DNA of 64,000 bases from FEN-1297 sp963834015 (GCA_963834015.1 CAWIAG010000004.1:2046001-2110000), one strand, 5' to 3'. Shown: positions 44,847 through 54,345, counted from the stretch's first letter. Notes: a model not told the origin generated them from the letters alone. Made by a program: numbers and translations.

Positions 44847-45359
44847 ATGCAAAATAGTTCATTTGTAGATTTTACTCTTAATTATAATAAATTCAAAAAG
44901 CCGCTGTTTAATTATGTCCTGAAGATAGTAAAATCGGAAATGTTCGCGGAAGACATAGTTCACAATGTGTTTCTTAATTTATATAATAACCTGAGCCTCA
45001 TTCGAAATCCCGAAAGAATTGAAATTTGGATATTTACTACGGCACGAAACGAAGTTTTCAGTCATTTTAGAAAAAATAAAAATAAAAATGAAGAAAATAT
45101 TGAACAATACGAAAACAAGATAGATACATGTAATATCGTGGAAGAATACGAAAGGCAGGAACTTATAAAATTTATAGAAATTGAATTGAATAAAATGGAT
45201 ATATCCCAAAACGAAATTTATTATTTAAAAGAATATTCAGACTTAAGCTATAAAGAAATTGCCGGAATTCTGGATATAACTGAAGACTTAGTACGCAGCC
45301 GCATTTTTAAAGTAAGACAAAAATTAAAAGATGCTATAAAAAAATTGTATAAGGACTAA
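44847..45359 (+). CDS. ECF-type RNA polymerase sigma factor
   Basis: A 170-residue sigma-70-family protein of the extracytoplasmic-function class. Region 2 (about 15-80) contains the polymerase-binding EDIVHNVFLNLY and the IWIFTTARNEVFSHFRK stretch. Region 4 (about 120-168) contains the helix-turn-helix LSYKEIAGILDITEDLVRSRIFKVRQKLK. The length is typical. The next gene, one base after the stop, encodes a zinc-finger anti-sigma factor, so this is a classical sigma/anti-sigma pair. The signal and target promoters are unknown; the third gene suggests an envelope link. Confidence 0.93.
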   Translation: MQNSSFVDFTLNYNKFKKPLFNYVLKIVKSEMFAEDIVHNVFLNLYNNLSLIRNPERIEIWIFTTARNEVFSHFRKNKNKNEENIEQYENKIDTCNIVEEYERQELIKFIEIELNKMDISQNEIYYLKEYSDLSYKEIAGILDITEDLVRSRIFKVRQKLKDAIKKLYKD

Positions 45360-45360
45360 T

Positions 45361-45834
45361 ATGAAATGTGATGAAATTAAATTGATGATAAGTGAATACC
45401 TTGATGATGAACTTTCAAAAGAAAAAGAAATCATGTTATTCATGCATATATCCGGATGCCCGGATTGCAGAGAAGAATTCAAACATCAGAATTTAATTCA
45501 ACATACGGTTAAACTTCATCAACATGAAGTATCGGATAGGCTTGAGCAAAAAATCTTTAATTCAATAAAAGATGAAAAGAAATCATCTGTCTATAAATTG
45601 ATTAATTCACCGGTCCCTGTTTACATAAATTTTATTCTTGGACTCGTCATTGTTATAATTGCTTTGTTTTCGTTTTTGCAGCTTACTTCATTGCGAAATG
45701 ATTTGAATGATATCAATGCTAAATATAATACTGCTTTGGAAGGAATTCAGTATCAGTCTCAGCAGATTGATTTAATGATGAGTAATATGCCGGCGGTAAA
45801 AATAACCGGGCAGCCGGTAAAAATTATTAATTAA
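45361..45834 (+). CDS. Zinc-finger anti-sigma factor, membrane-anchored
   Basis: A 157-residue protein. The N-terminal ZAS (zf-HC2) domain has the H-x3-C-x2-C pattern HISGCPDC (about 31-39) preceded by CDEIKLMISEYLDDEL. One membrane helix lies at about 82-103 and a coiled outer domain at about 105-145. It should bind and inhibit the sigma factor encoded one base upstream and release it on an envelope signal. The outer domain is short, so a partner such as the lipoprotein encoded next may deliver the signal; that is inference. Confidence 0.9.
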   Translation: MKCDEIKLMISEYLDDELSKEKEIMLFMHISGCPDCREEFKHQNLIQHTVKLHQHEVSDRLEQKIFNSIKDEKKSSVYKLINSPVPVYINFILGLVIVIIALFSFLQLTSLRNDLNDINAKYNTALEGIQYQSQQIDLMMSNMPAVKITGQPVKIIN

Positions 45835-45844
45835 GGGTGAAAAA

Positions 45845-47113
45845 ATGAGAAAAATTTTATTTTTAATTATAGTTTTTTTAATTCATTTTCAAGCTTGTAA
45901 AACCGGTAATACAAAAAATACAAAAAATGATTCAAAGAAAATCGAAAATAGGAAAACTGAGTATTGGGCCAATTATGATGATGGATTGGATATAAAATCT
46001 GAAGCGATTGTTGATACACTTTTGTTTCGCCAGGAAATTAATAAGATTCTTCCTCCTGATAAACTCCTGGATTTATTTGGTTCAGGCTACCACAACTTAT
46101 ACTTGGGATTAACAATTTCTCAAGAGAGTGAAGTACAGTTTACTTTAGGTACCGATATTTCGTTCTGGCTGAACCCTGACGCAGAAATTAGAAATTTAAT
46201 ATTCAAAGATGGTATAGAAAGTACTCATAACTACTTAATAAATTATTCGGCGGGAGAATATGAAAAGAATAAAAAAGTAAATCACGCACTTTTTCAGGCT
46301 CCGTTTTCGAGTGATTACAAAATATTTACAGCCAAACCGGGAATATTAAATGGAAAAACTGTTAGAAGTATTAAATTATATGAAATAAATTCCATTGTTA
46401 CTAAATACGGCAAAATTGTGAAGCCATGGTCTATAAATGAAATGGATATTTCAAAATATAGGGAGCATTTTATTTCACCAAATGTAAATAGATATTATTT
46501 TATGACCGGTTTACCTGCTGTTAGTGTGGATGGATTTGAATCTATCCGCAAAGCCTTGGCTTATCCCGAAACTGCATTAAAAAATGGAATAACAGGCCGT
46601 GTGATTGTACAGTTATTTGTTGACGGAAACGGAGATTTGGATGGTTATCAGATACTAAAGGGCTTGGGTTATGGTTGCGATGATGCTGTTATAAACGCAA
46701 TTATACAGGCTAAATTCAAAGGGTATCCTACGGGACAAAGAAGTTCCATTATTGTACCGTTTGAATTTGGTCCTCCTCAAACCACTCCGGTAGATTTAGC
46801 AGTTCAATTATTTGATTATATACCCGACACATCGGTTTATAATAATATCAGGTTGGGGATAGTTAATAAAAATATGTTAGATAAAAATCTCGATCAAAAG
46901 TACTTTATATATGTATATATAGATAATCACTGTTTCTTCCAAACTTGTTGTTCGGTAATTTCTAAAAATTCTCAACAAGGTTTTTATTGGTTTCGCTGGC
47001 GTCCTAATCACCCGGGCTCTTATAACTATACAATTTATATCGATCCTGAGAACCGGTTAAATGATTCTAACCGTGAAAATAATACGGTAAAAGGAACTTT
47101 TGTTGTAAGGTAG
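45845..47113 (+). CDS. Lipoprotein with TonB C-terminal domain and CARDB-like domain
   Basis: A 422-residue lipoprotein with lipobox HFQAC (Cys 18). An unassigned beta-rich region (about 40-225) is followed by a TonB C-terminal-like domain (about 235-310: PETALKNGITGRVIVQLFVDGNGDLDGYQILKGLGYGCDDAVINAI...) and a CARDB-like Ig domain (about 315-422, ending in the typical DPENRLNDSNRENNTV pattern). Real TonB proteins have an N-terminal membrane helix and a proline-rich span; this one has a lipid anchor instead. It lies 10 bases after the anti-sigma gene, so it is the third gene of the operon and may sense or transmit the envelope signal. I do not know a described family with this domain order. 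Confidence 0.8.
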   Translation: MRKILFLIIVFLIHFQACKTGNTKNTKNDSKKIENRKTEYWANYDDGLDIKSEAIVDTLLFRQEINKILPPDKLLDLFGSGYHNLYLGLTISQESEVQFTLGTDISFWLNPDAEIRNLIFKDGIESTHNYLINYSAGEYEKNKKVNHALFQAPFSSDYKIFTAKPGILNGKTVRSIKLYEINSIVTKYGKIVKPWSINEMDISKYREHFISPNVNRYYFMTGLPAVSVDGFESIRKALAYPETALKNGITGRVIVQLFVDGNGDLDGYQILKGLGYGCDDAVINAIIQAKFKGYPTGQRSSIIVPFEFGPPQTTPVDLAVQLFDYIPDTSVYNNIRLGIVNKNMLDKNLDQKYFIYVYIDNHCFFQTCCSVISKNSQQGFYWFRWRPNHPGSYNYTIYIDPENRLNDSNRENNTVKGTFVVR

Positions 47114-47200
47114 AATTTAAGTATAATAAAAATTTTTATTAGTGTAGATAAAGATTATAATTTAATATGGCAAATTATAAATTTATAGAAAATGGAAATA

Positions 47201-47236
47201 ATCATTAACACCCCGATTCATCGGGGTGTTAATGAT
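47201..47236. terminator. Bidirectional hairpin between convergent genes
   Basis: A 16-bp perfect stem (47201-47216 with 47221-47236), loop TTCA, sequence ATCATTAACACCCCGA and its complement. It lies between the TonB-C lipoprotein gene (plus) and the 2-oxoglutarate dehydrogenase gene (minus), 20 bases from the end of the latter, so it probably terminates both. Confidence 0.75.
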
Positions 47237-47256
47237 TTGGCTAATTTCAATAATTA

Positions 47257-50200
47257 TTATAATTTAAACGCTCCCTCTACAAGCTCAATCTGCTGCATGT
47301 TTGATATTCTGTGTGAACCTACTGCAGGACTTGCACTCTCCGGCCTGCCGGAATATCTTAATCTTTGTCCTTCTGCAAGGTCATTCATCAGTTTAGGTGC
47401 AATATAATTCCATGCACCCATATTCTTAGGCTCTTCCTGTACCCATATTACACGTTTTGCCTTAATATAAGAAGATAATATCATGCGAACTTCATCTGAT
47501 TTATAAGGATAAAGCTGTTCAATTCTTACTAATGCGGCATTGGTTACATTGTGTTCAGTCCTGTATTTAACAAGGTCATAATAAACTTTACCGCTGGTCA
47601 ATATAACATTATTAATTGTATCTTTATCTGTTATACTGTCGTCATCTATTACTTCTTTAAATCTTCCGTTAATAAATTCATCCTTAGACGATTTTGCCTC
47701 AGGTAATCTCAGCAGGCTCTTGGGAGTCATAATAATTAATGGCTTCATCATCATTAATTTTATTTGCCGCCTTAGCAGATGAAAGTACTGTGCCGGTGTA
47801 GTAAGATTGCATACCTGCATATTATCTTGTGCGCAAAGGATTAAAAATCTTTCAAGCCTTGCGCTTGAGTGTTCGGAACCCTGTCCTTCAAATCCGTGTG
47901 GCAGAAGCATAACAATGCTGTTTGGCAGTTTCCATTTTTCATAGGAAGCAACTATAAAATTATCTATTATAACCTGTGCGCCGTTCGCAAAATCTCCGAA
48001 TTGTGCTTCCCACATAACAAGTGCAAGAGGATCTGCAGTGCTGTAGCCGTATTCAAATCCGAGCACTGCTGCTTCAGACAATAAGCTGTCGCGAATTTCA
48101 ATTTTTGCCTGTCCTGGTGCTATATGGTTTAAAGGTTTATATTCCATTCCGGTGTTTATATCGGTTAGCGCAAGATGACGTTGACTGAAAGTTCCGCGTT
48201 TACTGTCCTGCCCGCTTAAACGAATAGGTGTTCCCTCAAGTAAAAGGCTTCCGAAAGCCAACGATTCGGCAAATGCCCAGTCCGCTTCACCCTTTCCTTC
48301 AATTAATTCTAATCTTTTTTCAAGAAATTTTCTAAGCTTTGGATGTACTGTAAAATCTTTGGGAACGGTTGTTATTCCGGATACTATATTTCCCAAAACT
48401 TCTTCAGAAATTCCCGTGTCTTTAACAGGTGTAACTCCGGCCATCTTTTCTTTTGAAACAGCAAGAGGAGCATCGGAACTGAATTCGATACTTTTTCTTT
48501 TGATCTTCTCAAACGCATTATTAAGAGAATTGTAAATCTGGTCATTCATCTTTTTTATTTCTTCACTGGTGATAATCTTATTATCCAGCAGTGTCTTAGA
48601 ATAAATTTCCCGCACAGAAGGATGATCTTTTATCTTTTCATATAGCAATGGTTGTGTAAAACCCGGTTCATCGCCTTCATTATGGCCGTGCCTCCTGTAG
48701 CCGAATAAATCAATGACAATATCCTTTTTAAATAGCTGCCTGTATTCAAAGGCAAGTTTGGTTACCCATAAAGATGCTTCCGGGTTATCGCCGTTAACAT
48801 GAAAGATAGGCGCCTGGATCATTTTGGCAACGTCGGAAGCATAAACCGACGATCTTGCATCTTCAGGCGTTGTGGTAAATCCAATTTGATTATTGATAAT
48901 AATATGTATTGTTCCCCCTGTTCTGTAGCCGCTCAGTTGTGAAAGATTTAAAGTTTCAGCCACAATTCCCTGGCCTGCGAAAGCAGCGTCACCGTGAATT
49001 AATACCGGCATAACCTTTTTATGATTTTTATAGTCTCCCAGTCTGAATTGTTTAGCTCTTACTATTCCTTCAACAACCGGATTAACCCACTCAAGATGGC
49101 TTGGATTTGAGGCGACTGAAACAATAATACTGCTGCCGTTTCGTGTTTTGTATCTGCCGGTAGCACCAAGATGATATTTAACATCGCCGGAGCCCTGCAT
49201 GGAATCCGGATCTTGAATATCTTCAAATTCTGAAAAAATCGATTCGTAAGACTTGCCGATTATATTAGCAAGAACATTAAGCCTTCCCCTGTGAGACATG
49301 CCGAGAACAACCTCGGTTACACCAGTATCGCAGGCATCATTAAGCAGTAAATCAAGAACCGGTATTATTGTCTCGGAGCCTTCCAGGGAAAATCTTTTAT
49401 GGCCGATGAATTTATTATGGATAAAATGTTCAAATGTTTCGGCAATTATCAGTTTATTTAAAATCGTTTTTTTAATATCCTGATCAAAATCGGGTACGTT
49501 CTTTACAGGTTCCATTTTGTTTTGAAGCCAAGCTTTCTCAACGGGATTTTGAATATGCATGTACTCAATGCCTATTTTTTCACAGTATGTTTTCTGTAGA
49601 ATATTCAAAATCTCTCTTAATGTAGCTGTGCGTAAGTTGCTGAATCCACCGGTGATAAATTCCCGGTCAAGATCCCATAACGTAAGTTTGTAAGTTGCAG
49701 GATCAAGTTCTGCATGGTACTGATTCTGCGAGCCCAGGGGATCGAGATCCGCAATCAAATGCCCGCGGACCCGGTAAAGATTTATTAGCTGTAAAACCTT
49801 TCCTTGTTTTTCAAATTCATCGGTGTTGCCTAAACTTGATAAAGCTCCGGACTGGTTATCCGTTTTCCACGAAAGAGGCATTAAAGGAATTTTAAGGTCT
49901 TCAAAAATTTCTTCATAAAAGAAATTATTTCCAAGCAGCAGCTCGTGGATCTCTTTCAGAAACAAGCCGGATTCGGCGCCCTGGATAATTCTATGATCAT
50001 ATGTGCTGGTTATATTCATTACTTTACTGATGCCCAGGGTTGAAATTGTTGCTGGTGACATTGCCTGGTATTCAGCCGGGTACTGAATAGCGCCTGTCGC
50101 AATAATAGCGCCCTGGCCTGTCATCAGCCTCGGTATAGAACTTACCGTCCCTATCGTACCGGGATTGGTTAGTGTCACAGTGGTTCCTAAAAATTCAGTA

Positions 50201-50880
50201 GGGTCAATTAAACCTTTTCGTGAGCGCAAAATTAAATCATCATAAACCTTGTGGAACTCGGAAAAAGTCATATCATTTGCTGATTTGATATTTGGTACAA
50301 TCAGAGATCTTGTACCGTCTTTTCTTTCTAAATCTATAGCTATTCCAAGATTTATACTGTTTCTTTTAATAACATTTGGTTTGCCGTTTACAATAGTAAA
50401 GGCATTGTTCATAGCCGGATTAGTCATAATTGCTTTTATTATTGCCCAGCTAATGAGATGCGTAAATGAAATTTTACCACGATTTTTCTTTTGTAGATAT
50501 TTGTTGATTAAAGTCCGGTTTTCCTCCATAAGTTTAACAGGTATAACTCTTTGCGAAGTAGCCAGGGGAATACTTAAACTGGCATTCATGTTTTCGAGAA
50601 TCTTAGCGGAACTTCCTGTAATAATCTGAACCCGGTCATCCCCGGCGGGTATAGGTAATCTTATATTATCATTTATATTTTTGTAAACTTCTTTAATTAT
50701 ACCCGTACCGCCGTTAGCTTTTGGTTGCGGTTCTGTCTTTCCAAAAAAATTTTGCCATTGTTCGGAAACCCCCGAGGGATTATCGTCATATTGCTCGTGA
50801 AGATACTCTACGAACCATGAATTAGCGCCAAATTTTTCAAGTTCTTCTTTTTCAGTTTTAGTCAGATCACTTGCTTTCAT
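47257..50880 (-). CDS. 2-oxoglutarate dehydrogenase E1 with fused E2 catalytic domain (Kgd type)
   Basis: A 1207-residue TCA-cycle enzyme. A short N-terminal helix (NSWFVEYLHEQYDDNPSGVSEQWQNFF, about 20-46) is followed by a succinyltransferase-type catalytic domain (about 95-330) with the active-site YDHRIIQGAESGLF. Then comes the full thiamin-diphosphate E1 part (about 370-1207) with GMSHRGRLNVLANI, HGDAAFAGQGIVAETLNLS and the C-terminal transketolase-like domain. There is no lipoyl domain, so a separate lipoyl-bearing E2 and a dihydrolipoyl dehydrogenase are required. This arrangement is best known from actinobacterial Kgd/OdhA and also occurs in some Bacteroidetes-group genomes. It starts at an ATG with few ribosome-site bases. 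Single gene. Confidence 0.93.
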   Translation of the reverse strand: MKASDLTKTEKEELEKFGANSWFVEYLHEQYDDNPSGVSEQWQNFFGKTEPQPKANGGTGIIKEVYKNINDNIRLPIPAGDDRVQIITGSSAKILENMNASLSIPLATSQRVIPVKLMEENRTLINKYLQKKNRGKISFTHLISWAIIKAIMTNPAMNNAFTIVNGKPNVIKRNSINLGIAIDLERKDGTRSLIVPNIKSANDMTFSEFHKVYDDLILRSRKGLIDPTEFLGTTVTLTNPGTIGTVSSIPRLMTGQGAIIATGAIQYPAEYQAMSPATISTLGISKVMNITSTYDHRIIQGAESGLFLKEIHELLLGNNFFYEEIFEDLKIPLMPLSWKTDNQSGALSSLGNTDEFEKQGKVLQLINLYRVRGHLIADLDPLGSQNQYHAELDPATYKLTLWDLDREFITGGFSNLRTATLREILNILQKTYCEKIGIEYMHIQNPVEKAWLQNKMEPVKNVPDFDQDIKKTILNKLIIAETFEHFIHNKFIGHKRFSLEGSETIIPVLDLLLNDACDTGVTEVVLGMSHRGRLNVLANIIGKSYESIFSEFEDIQDPDSMQGSGDVKYHLGATGRYKTRNGSSIIVSVASNPSHLEWVNPVVEGIVRAKQFRLGDYKNHKKVMPVLIHGDAAFAGQGIVAETLNLSQLSGYRTGGTIHIIINNQIGFTTTPEDARSSVYASDVAKMIQAPIFHVNGDNPEASLWVTKLAFEYRQLFKKDIVIDLFGYRRHGHNEGDEPGFTQPLLYEKIKDHPSVREIYSKTLLDNKIITSEEIKKMNDQIYNSLNNAFEKIKRKSIEFSSDAPLAVSKEKMAGVTPVKDTGISEEVLGNIVSGITTVPKDFTVHPKLRKFLEKRLELIEGKGEADWAFAESLAFGSLLLEGTPIRLSGQDSKRGTFSQRHLALTDINTGMEYKPLNHIAPGQAKIEIRDSLLSEAAVLGFEYGYSTADPLALVMWEAQFGDFANGAQVIIDNFIVASYEKWKLPNSIVMLLPHGFEGQGSEHSSARLERFLILCAQDNMQVCNLTTPAQYFHLLRRQIKLMMMKPLIIMTPKSLLRLPEAKSSKDEFINGRFKEVIDDDSITDKDTINNVILTSGKVYYDLVKYRTEHNVTNAALVRIEQLYPYKSDEVRMILSSYIKAKRVIWVQEEPKNMGAWNYIAPKLMNDLAEGQRLRYSGRPESASPAVGSHRISNMQQIELVEGAFKL

Positions 50881-51019
50881 CTTATCTTAATTTTATTATA
50901 GTTGAAGTAATATTGTTATTTATATTTTAACAAAACACATATTATGTACTAACAGGATAAATCCTCATTTATTGTTAAAAAACACCCTATAAAACTAAAA
51001 TTTAACTCAAAGAAACAGT

Positions 51020-51667
51020 ATGATAGAAAATACAGAAATATCAGGAATTAGAAGAAACTACTCACTAAGAGAATTGGATGAATCCTCGGTTTTTGAAGAT
51101 CCTTTTAAGCAATTTTCCAAATGGATGGAAGAAGTGGTCAAATCCGGTATTATCGATCCAAGTGCGATGGTTTTAGCTACTGCAAATAAGAGCTCAATTC
51201 CTGGTGTTAGAGTTGTCCTTCTTAAAGGATTCGATAATGAAGGATTTACCTTTTATACTAATTATAAGAGCCATAAAGGAAAAAATCTGATCGAAAATCC
51301 CAGTGCGTCGGTATTGTTTTTCTGGAAAGAGTTTGAAAGGCAAGTTCGAATTTCCGGCAGGGTAATTAAAGTATCTAAAGAAGAATCGGAAGAATATTTC
51401 CATTCACGGCCGTATGAAAGTCAGCTGTCGGCATGGGCTTCAGATCAAAGTGAAATTATACCCAACAGGAAATTTCTTGAGGATAAATATAATAAAGCAA
51501 AAGAAAAGTTTAACGGCCTGGAAGTTCTATTGCCGCCGCATTGGGGAGGTTTTAAACTTTTACCAGATTATTTTGAATTCTGGCAGGGGAGGGAAAACAG
51601 GCTGCACGACAGAATCAGTTATCTTAAAAAAAATGGCGAATGGAAAATTGTAAGGTTGGCGCCTTAA
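51020..51667 (+). CDS. pdxH: Pyridoxamine 5'-phosphate oxidase
   Basis: A 215-residue FMN enzyme that oxidises pyridoxine or pyridoxamine 5'-phosphate to pyridoxal 5'-phosphate (vitamin B6 salvage). Family motifs in order: MVLATANKSSIPGVRVVLLK, FYTNYKSHKGKNL (FMN binding), RQVRISGRV, FHSRPYESQLSAWASDQSE, and the C-terminal FWQGRENRLHDR. The length matches the family (about 215). Divergent from the 2-oxoglutarate dehydrogenase gene. Confidence 0.95.
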   Translation: MIENTEISGIRRNYSLRELDESSVFEDPFKQFSKWMEEVVKSGIIDPSAMVLATANKSSIPGVRVVLLKGFDNEGFTFYTNYKSHKGKNLIENPSASVLFFWKEFERQVRISGRVIKVSKEESEEYFHSRPYESQLSAWASDQSEIIPNRKFLEDKYNKAKEKFNGLEVLLPPHWGGFKLLPDYFEFWQGRENRLHDRISYLKKNGEWKIVRLAP

Positions 51668-51777
51668 GTTCAACATAAAAAGTACTACAACAATTATTAT
51701 CCAATCATTTGATAAATATTTATTGCCTCAAATTGCTTCATAAAGTTTATTTTTAGAATGTATCAATAAAATCTAAC

Positions 51778-53091
51778 TTATTGTTTTTTTATAAATTCTA
51801 CTAAAGCCTTTGATAATACAGGTGATAACGGCAAATCCGGATTGCTATAGCTTTTGAAATTTTCCATTCTATCCGTGGTTGGCACATCTTTTAAAATGTG
51901 ATTCATGTTTTCTATTATATATAATTTTGCGTTTGGTTCCGCCTTTGACAATAACTTTGCATCATTTACATCCACCTGCAAATCCGTTGTTCCACCTACA
52001 ACTAAAATCGGTATTGTTAATTTTGAAATTTCTTTACATGGATCATACTTGAACCAGGAAATTATGTAAGGCTGGACGCTGGGTCTGAAAAGCATGTTTA
52101 ATGACGGATCAATATTTTTAACCATATATCCTGCTTTTAGACTATCTATTATCTCAACGCAATTATTCATTATTTCCTGCGATGTCTTATTATTCTTTAA
52201 TTGTGTTAATATAGTATTATATATTGGCTCACCTGCGCCGCATAAAGAAATATACTTATCTATAGTAGTTTTATTTGCCGCTATCATTCCGATCAGTGAT
52301 CCTTCACTATGCCCGATTATAATAATTTTGGAAAAACGATTATCATTTCTTAAAAATTTAATCCATTCAACTGCATCATTAACATAATTATCAAATGTTA
52401 ATTCGGATTCATTTACTTTATCGCTAGCACCGATACCTCTTTTATCAAACCTTAAAGATGCAATGCCATTGCTCTCTAATAATTCGGAAATCATTTTCAA
52501 TGAGTTATTTTTACCCGCTAACATCGGAGTATTGCCGTCTCTATCTGTCGGTCCTGATCCCGCAATTATTAACACTAATTCAACCGGTTTATCTGATTTA
52601 GGAACTTTCAGTGTTCCTACGAGCCTGCAGCCGTCAACTTCAATTGAAACTTCATTCGGCAATAGAGGTTTGGGATTTAGTTGTTGATTAATCTCTTCAA
52701 CATTATTGACTTTTTTTATTGTCAGCGGCATCATTGACTTGTTCTGATACCAGTTTCCGACAATAGAGATACTATCCTGGTTATATTTGCCCTCAAAGTA
52801 TCCTGATACCTGATTAAGTTTAAGGGTTATATTACTGCCGTCAAAAATTACCGTATCGCAATGCAGGCCATATGCTTTCTGATCCGGACTATCCATCTCG
52901 GCTTTTAAATATCCGCTATCACTTGCATAGATCCTGATAACGATTCGCAGTGCACCGCCCAACGATCCCTGCCATGTTCCTTTAATATCATCATTAGAAA
53001 CAGATAAATGTGAAGCCGGGTAAGAAAATGAACTAAAGCAGGAGAATAAAACGAAAAGTATTAAACTAAATAAACTCAATTTTGATTTCAT
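51778..53091 (-). CDS. Exported alpha/beta hydrolase
   Basis: A 437-residue exported protein. A signal peptide (about 1-27) is followed by a beta-rich N-terminal domain (about 35-130) starting DDIKGTWQGSLGG, which occurs in a group of secreted hydrolases, then an alpha/beta hydrolase domain (about 150-437). The nucleophile elbow is GHSEGS, the oxyanion region LIIAGSGPTDRDGN, the acid lies near GGTTDLQVDV, and the catalytic His in ENMNHILKD. An esterase or peptidase-like activity on a small ester or amide is likely. The downstream hairpin is weak. Single gene. Confidence 0.87.
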   Translation of the reverse strand: MKSKLSLFSLILFVLFSCFSSFSYPASHLSVSNDDIKGTWQGSLGGALRIVIRIYASDSGYLKAEMDSPDQKAYGLHCDTVIFDGSNITLKLNQVSGYFEGKYNQDSISIVGNWYQNKSMMPLTIKKVNNVEEINQQLNPKPLLPNEVSIEVDGCRLVGTLKVPKSDKPVELVLIIAGSGPTDRDGNTPMLAGKNNSLKMISELLESNGIASLRFDKRGIGASDKVNESELTFDNYVNDAVEWIKFLRNDNRFSKIIIIGHSEGSLIGMIAANKTTIDKYISLCGAGEPIYNTILTQLKNNKTSQEIMNNCVEIIDSLKAGYMVKNIDPSLNMLFRPSVQPYIISWFKYDPCKEISKLTIPILVVGGTTDLQVDVNDAKLLSKAEPNAKLYIIENMNHILKDVPTTDRMENFKSYSNPDLPLSPVLSKALVEFIKKQ

Positions 53092-53207
53092 ATTAGTATA
53101 TCCCTTTTGTTGTTAAAATAAAATAATTTCTTATTTGTAAATTTTCAAAAGCTTAAGATTTCTGGTTTACACATCCACCGATTCATCGGGTGAAATAAAA
53201 AAAAAGT

Positions 53208-53885
53208 TTATTCCTGAATATTAAATTTTTTTTTCTCATTCTTGTATAAAATGTAAGAATAAACAAATACGTAAAGTGATGAACAGCCCACTCCCCCAAT
53301 AAATATTATCATAGCTATGGCTGGTTTTATCCATACGGTAATGAGTGCACAAACGCCTACAATCACAAAAAGGCGTGAACCCAGGCGATGGGTTTTATTC
53401 CAAACATTCTCTGATGATAATGTCCATGGGGTTCTGATCCCTATAAACCAGTTAGGTTTGACTTTCCCAAGATAGTTGCCGATAACAATTATCATAATGC
53501 TTATTGCTGCAGTTAATATAGTACCGATATCAATTTTATAGCCAAGGTTTATAAAAATTGAGATTGCAAAAGCAATCAGCAAAATCAACAAAACCACATT
53601 ACGCATAATTAGAAATGCGTTGGAAAACTCTCCGTAACGTTCGCTTTTAGGGTCAAATCTTGGGAAAACGTTAAATAAAACATACAAGACGATTGTTAGT
53701 GCTGGAAAAAATAAAACAAGAAATTCACGGCTGCTCCAGCCATTTGCTTTTCCGTCAATATTCCAATGCGTAATAACTCTTGCCGGCAGTTTCTGATAGG
53801 ACCACAAACTTAAAATAACCATGGCTAAAAGAATTAAAAACGGCCAAATTTCCGTTTTAAAACTATATTTAATTGGATTTTTCAT
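53208..53885 (-). CDS. SdpI-family membrane protein
   Basis: A 225-residue membrane protein with about six helices. The DUF1648 part at the N-terminus (LPARVITHWNIDGKANGWSS) and the SdpI signature (GKVKPNWFIGIRTPWTLSSENVWNKTHRLG) are both clear. In Bacillus, SdpI gives immunity to the SdpC toxin and removes the SdpR repressor from DNA when it binds toxin. The ArsR-type gene directly upstream (40-base gap, same strand) fits SdpR, so the regulatory pair is conserved here. No SdpC-like toxin or its maturation genes were seen. It may protect against toxins of neighbours or sense membrane stress. Confidence 0.88.
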   Translation of the reverse strand: MKNPIKYSFKTEIWPFLILLAMVILSLWSYQKLPARVITHWNIDGKANGWSSREFLVLFFPALTIVLYVLFNVFPRFDPKSERYGEFSNAFLIMRNVVLLILLIAFAISIFINLGYKIDIGTILTAAISIMIIVIGNYLGKVKPNWFIGIRTPWTLSSENVWNKTHRLGSRLFVIVGVCALITVWIKPAIAMIIFIGGVGCSSLYVFVYSYILYKNEKKKFNIQE

Positions 53886-53925
53886 ATTGTTTTACAATTT
53901 AATTTAGTAAAATAGAAGGGAATAC

Positions 53926-54198
53926 TTATTTCCCTACGGACTTAAACATCTTACTTAATGCTTCGAGAATTTCTTCCACAACACTTAAATTAATCTGGTA
54001 AAAAATTTGCCTGCCCTCGCGGCGGGAACTAACCAAATTAGAACGCCGGAGAATATCAAGGTGGTGCGATAATGTTGCTAAAGTAATATTTAAATTTTTT
54101 GCAATTTCGCTTACCGGTAACTCAGATTTTCTTAAACATTCCAAGATTTTCTGCCTGTTCGGATCCGCTAAAGCTGCTAAAGTTTGGCTTAATGGCAT
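53926..54198 (-). CDS. ArsR-family winged-helix repressor (SdpR-like)
   Basis: A 90-residue ArsR/SmtB-fold regulator: ALADPNRQKILECLRKSELPVSEIAKNLNITLATLSHHLDILRRSNLVSSRREGRQIFYQI. The ELCVCD metal box of ArsR/SmtB is replaced (ELPVSE), so it is not a classical metal sensor. It lies directly upstream of the SdpI-like gene, matching the sdpRI arrangement. It probably represses its own operon. ATG with GAAAGAAT upstream on the minus strand. Confidence 0.9.
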   Translation of the reverse strand: MPLSQTLAALADPNRQKILECLRKSELPVSEIAKNLNITLATLSHHLDILRRSNLVSSRREGRQIFYQINLSVVEEILEALSKMFKSVGK

Positions 54199-54345
54199 AT
54201 ATTCTTTCTATATTACGATATTTTGATATATATCGAATTATCTAATAATCAAATATATAGTTCATTTTAATACTTGTCAATAGTATTGAAAAATATATTT
54301 AGAATAATTTATATTTGTTAATGATTAAAAGTGCTACTTTAACCT

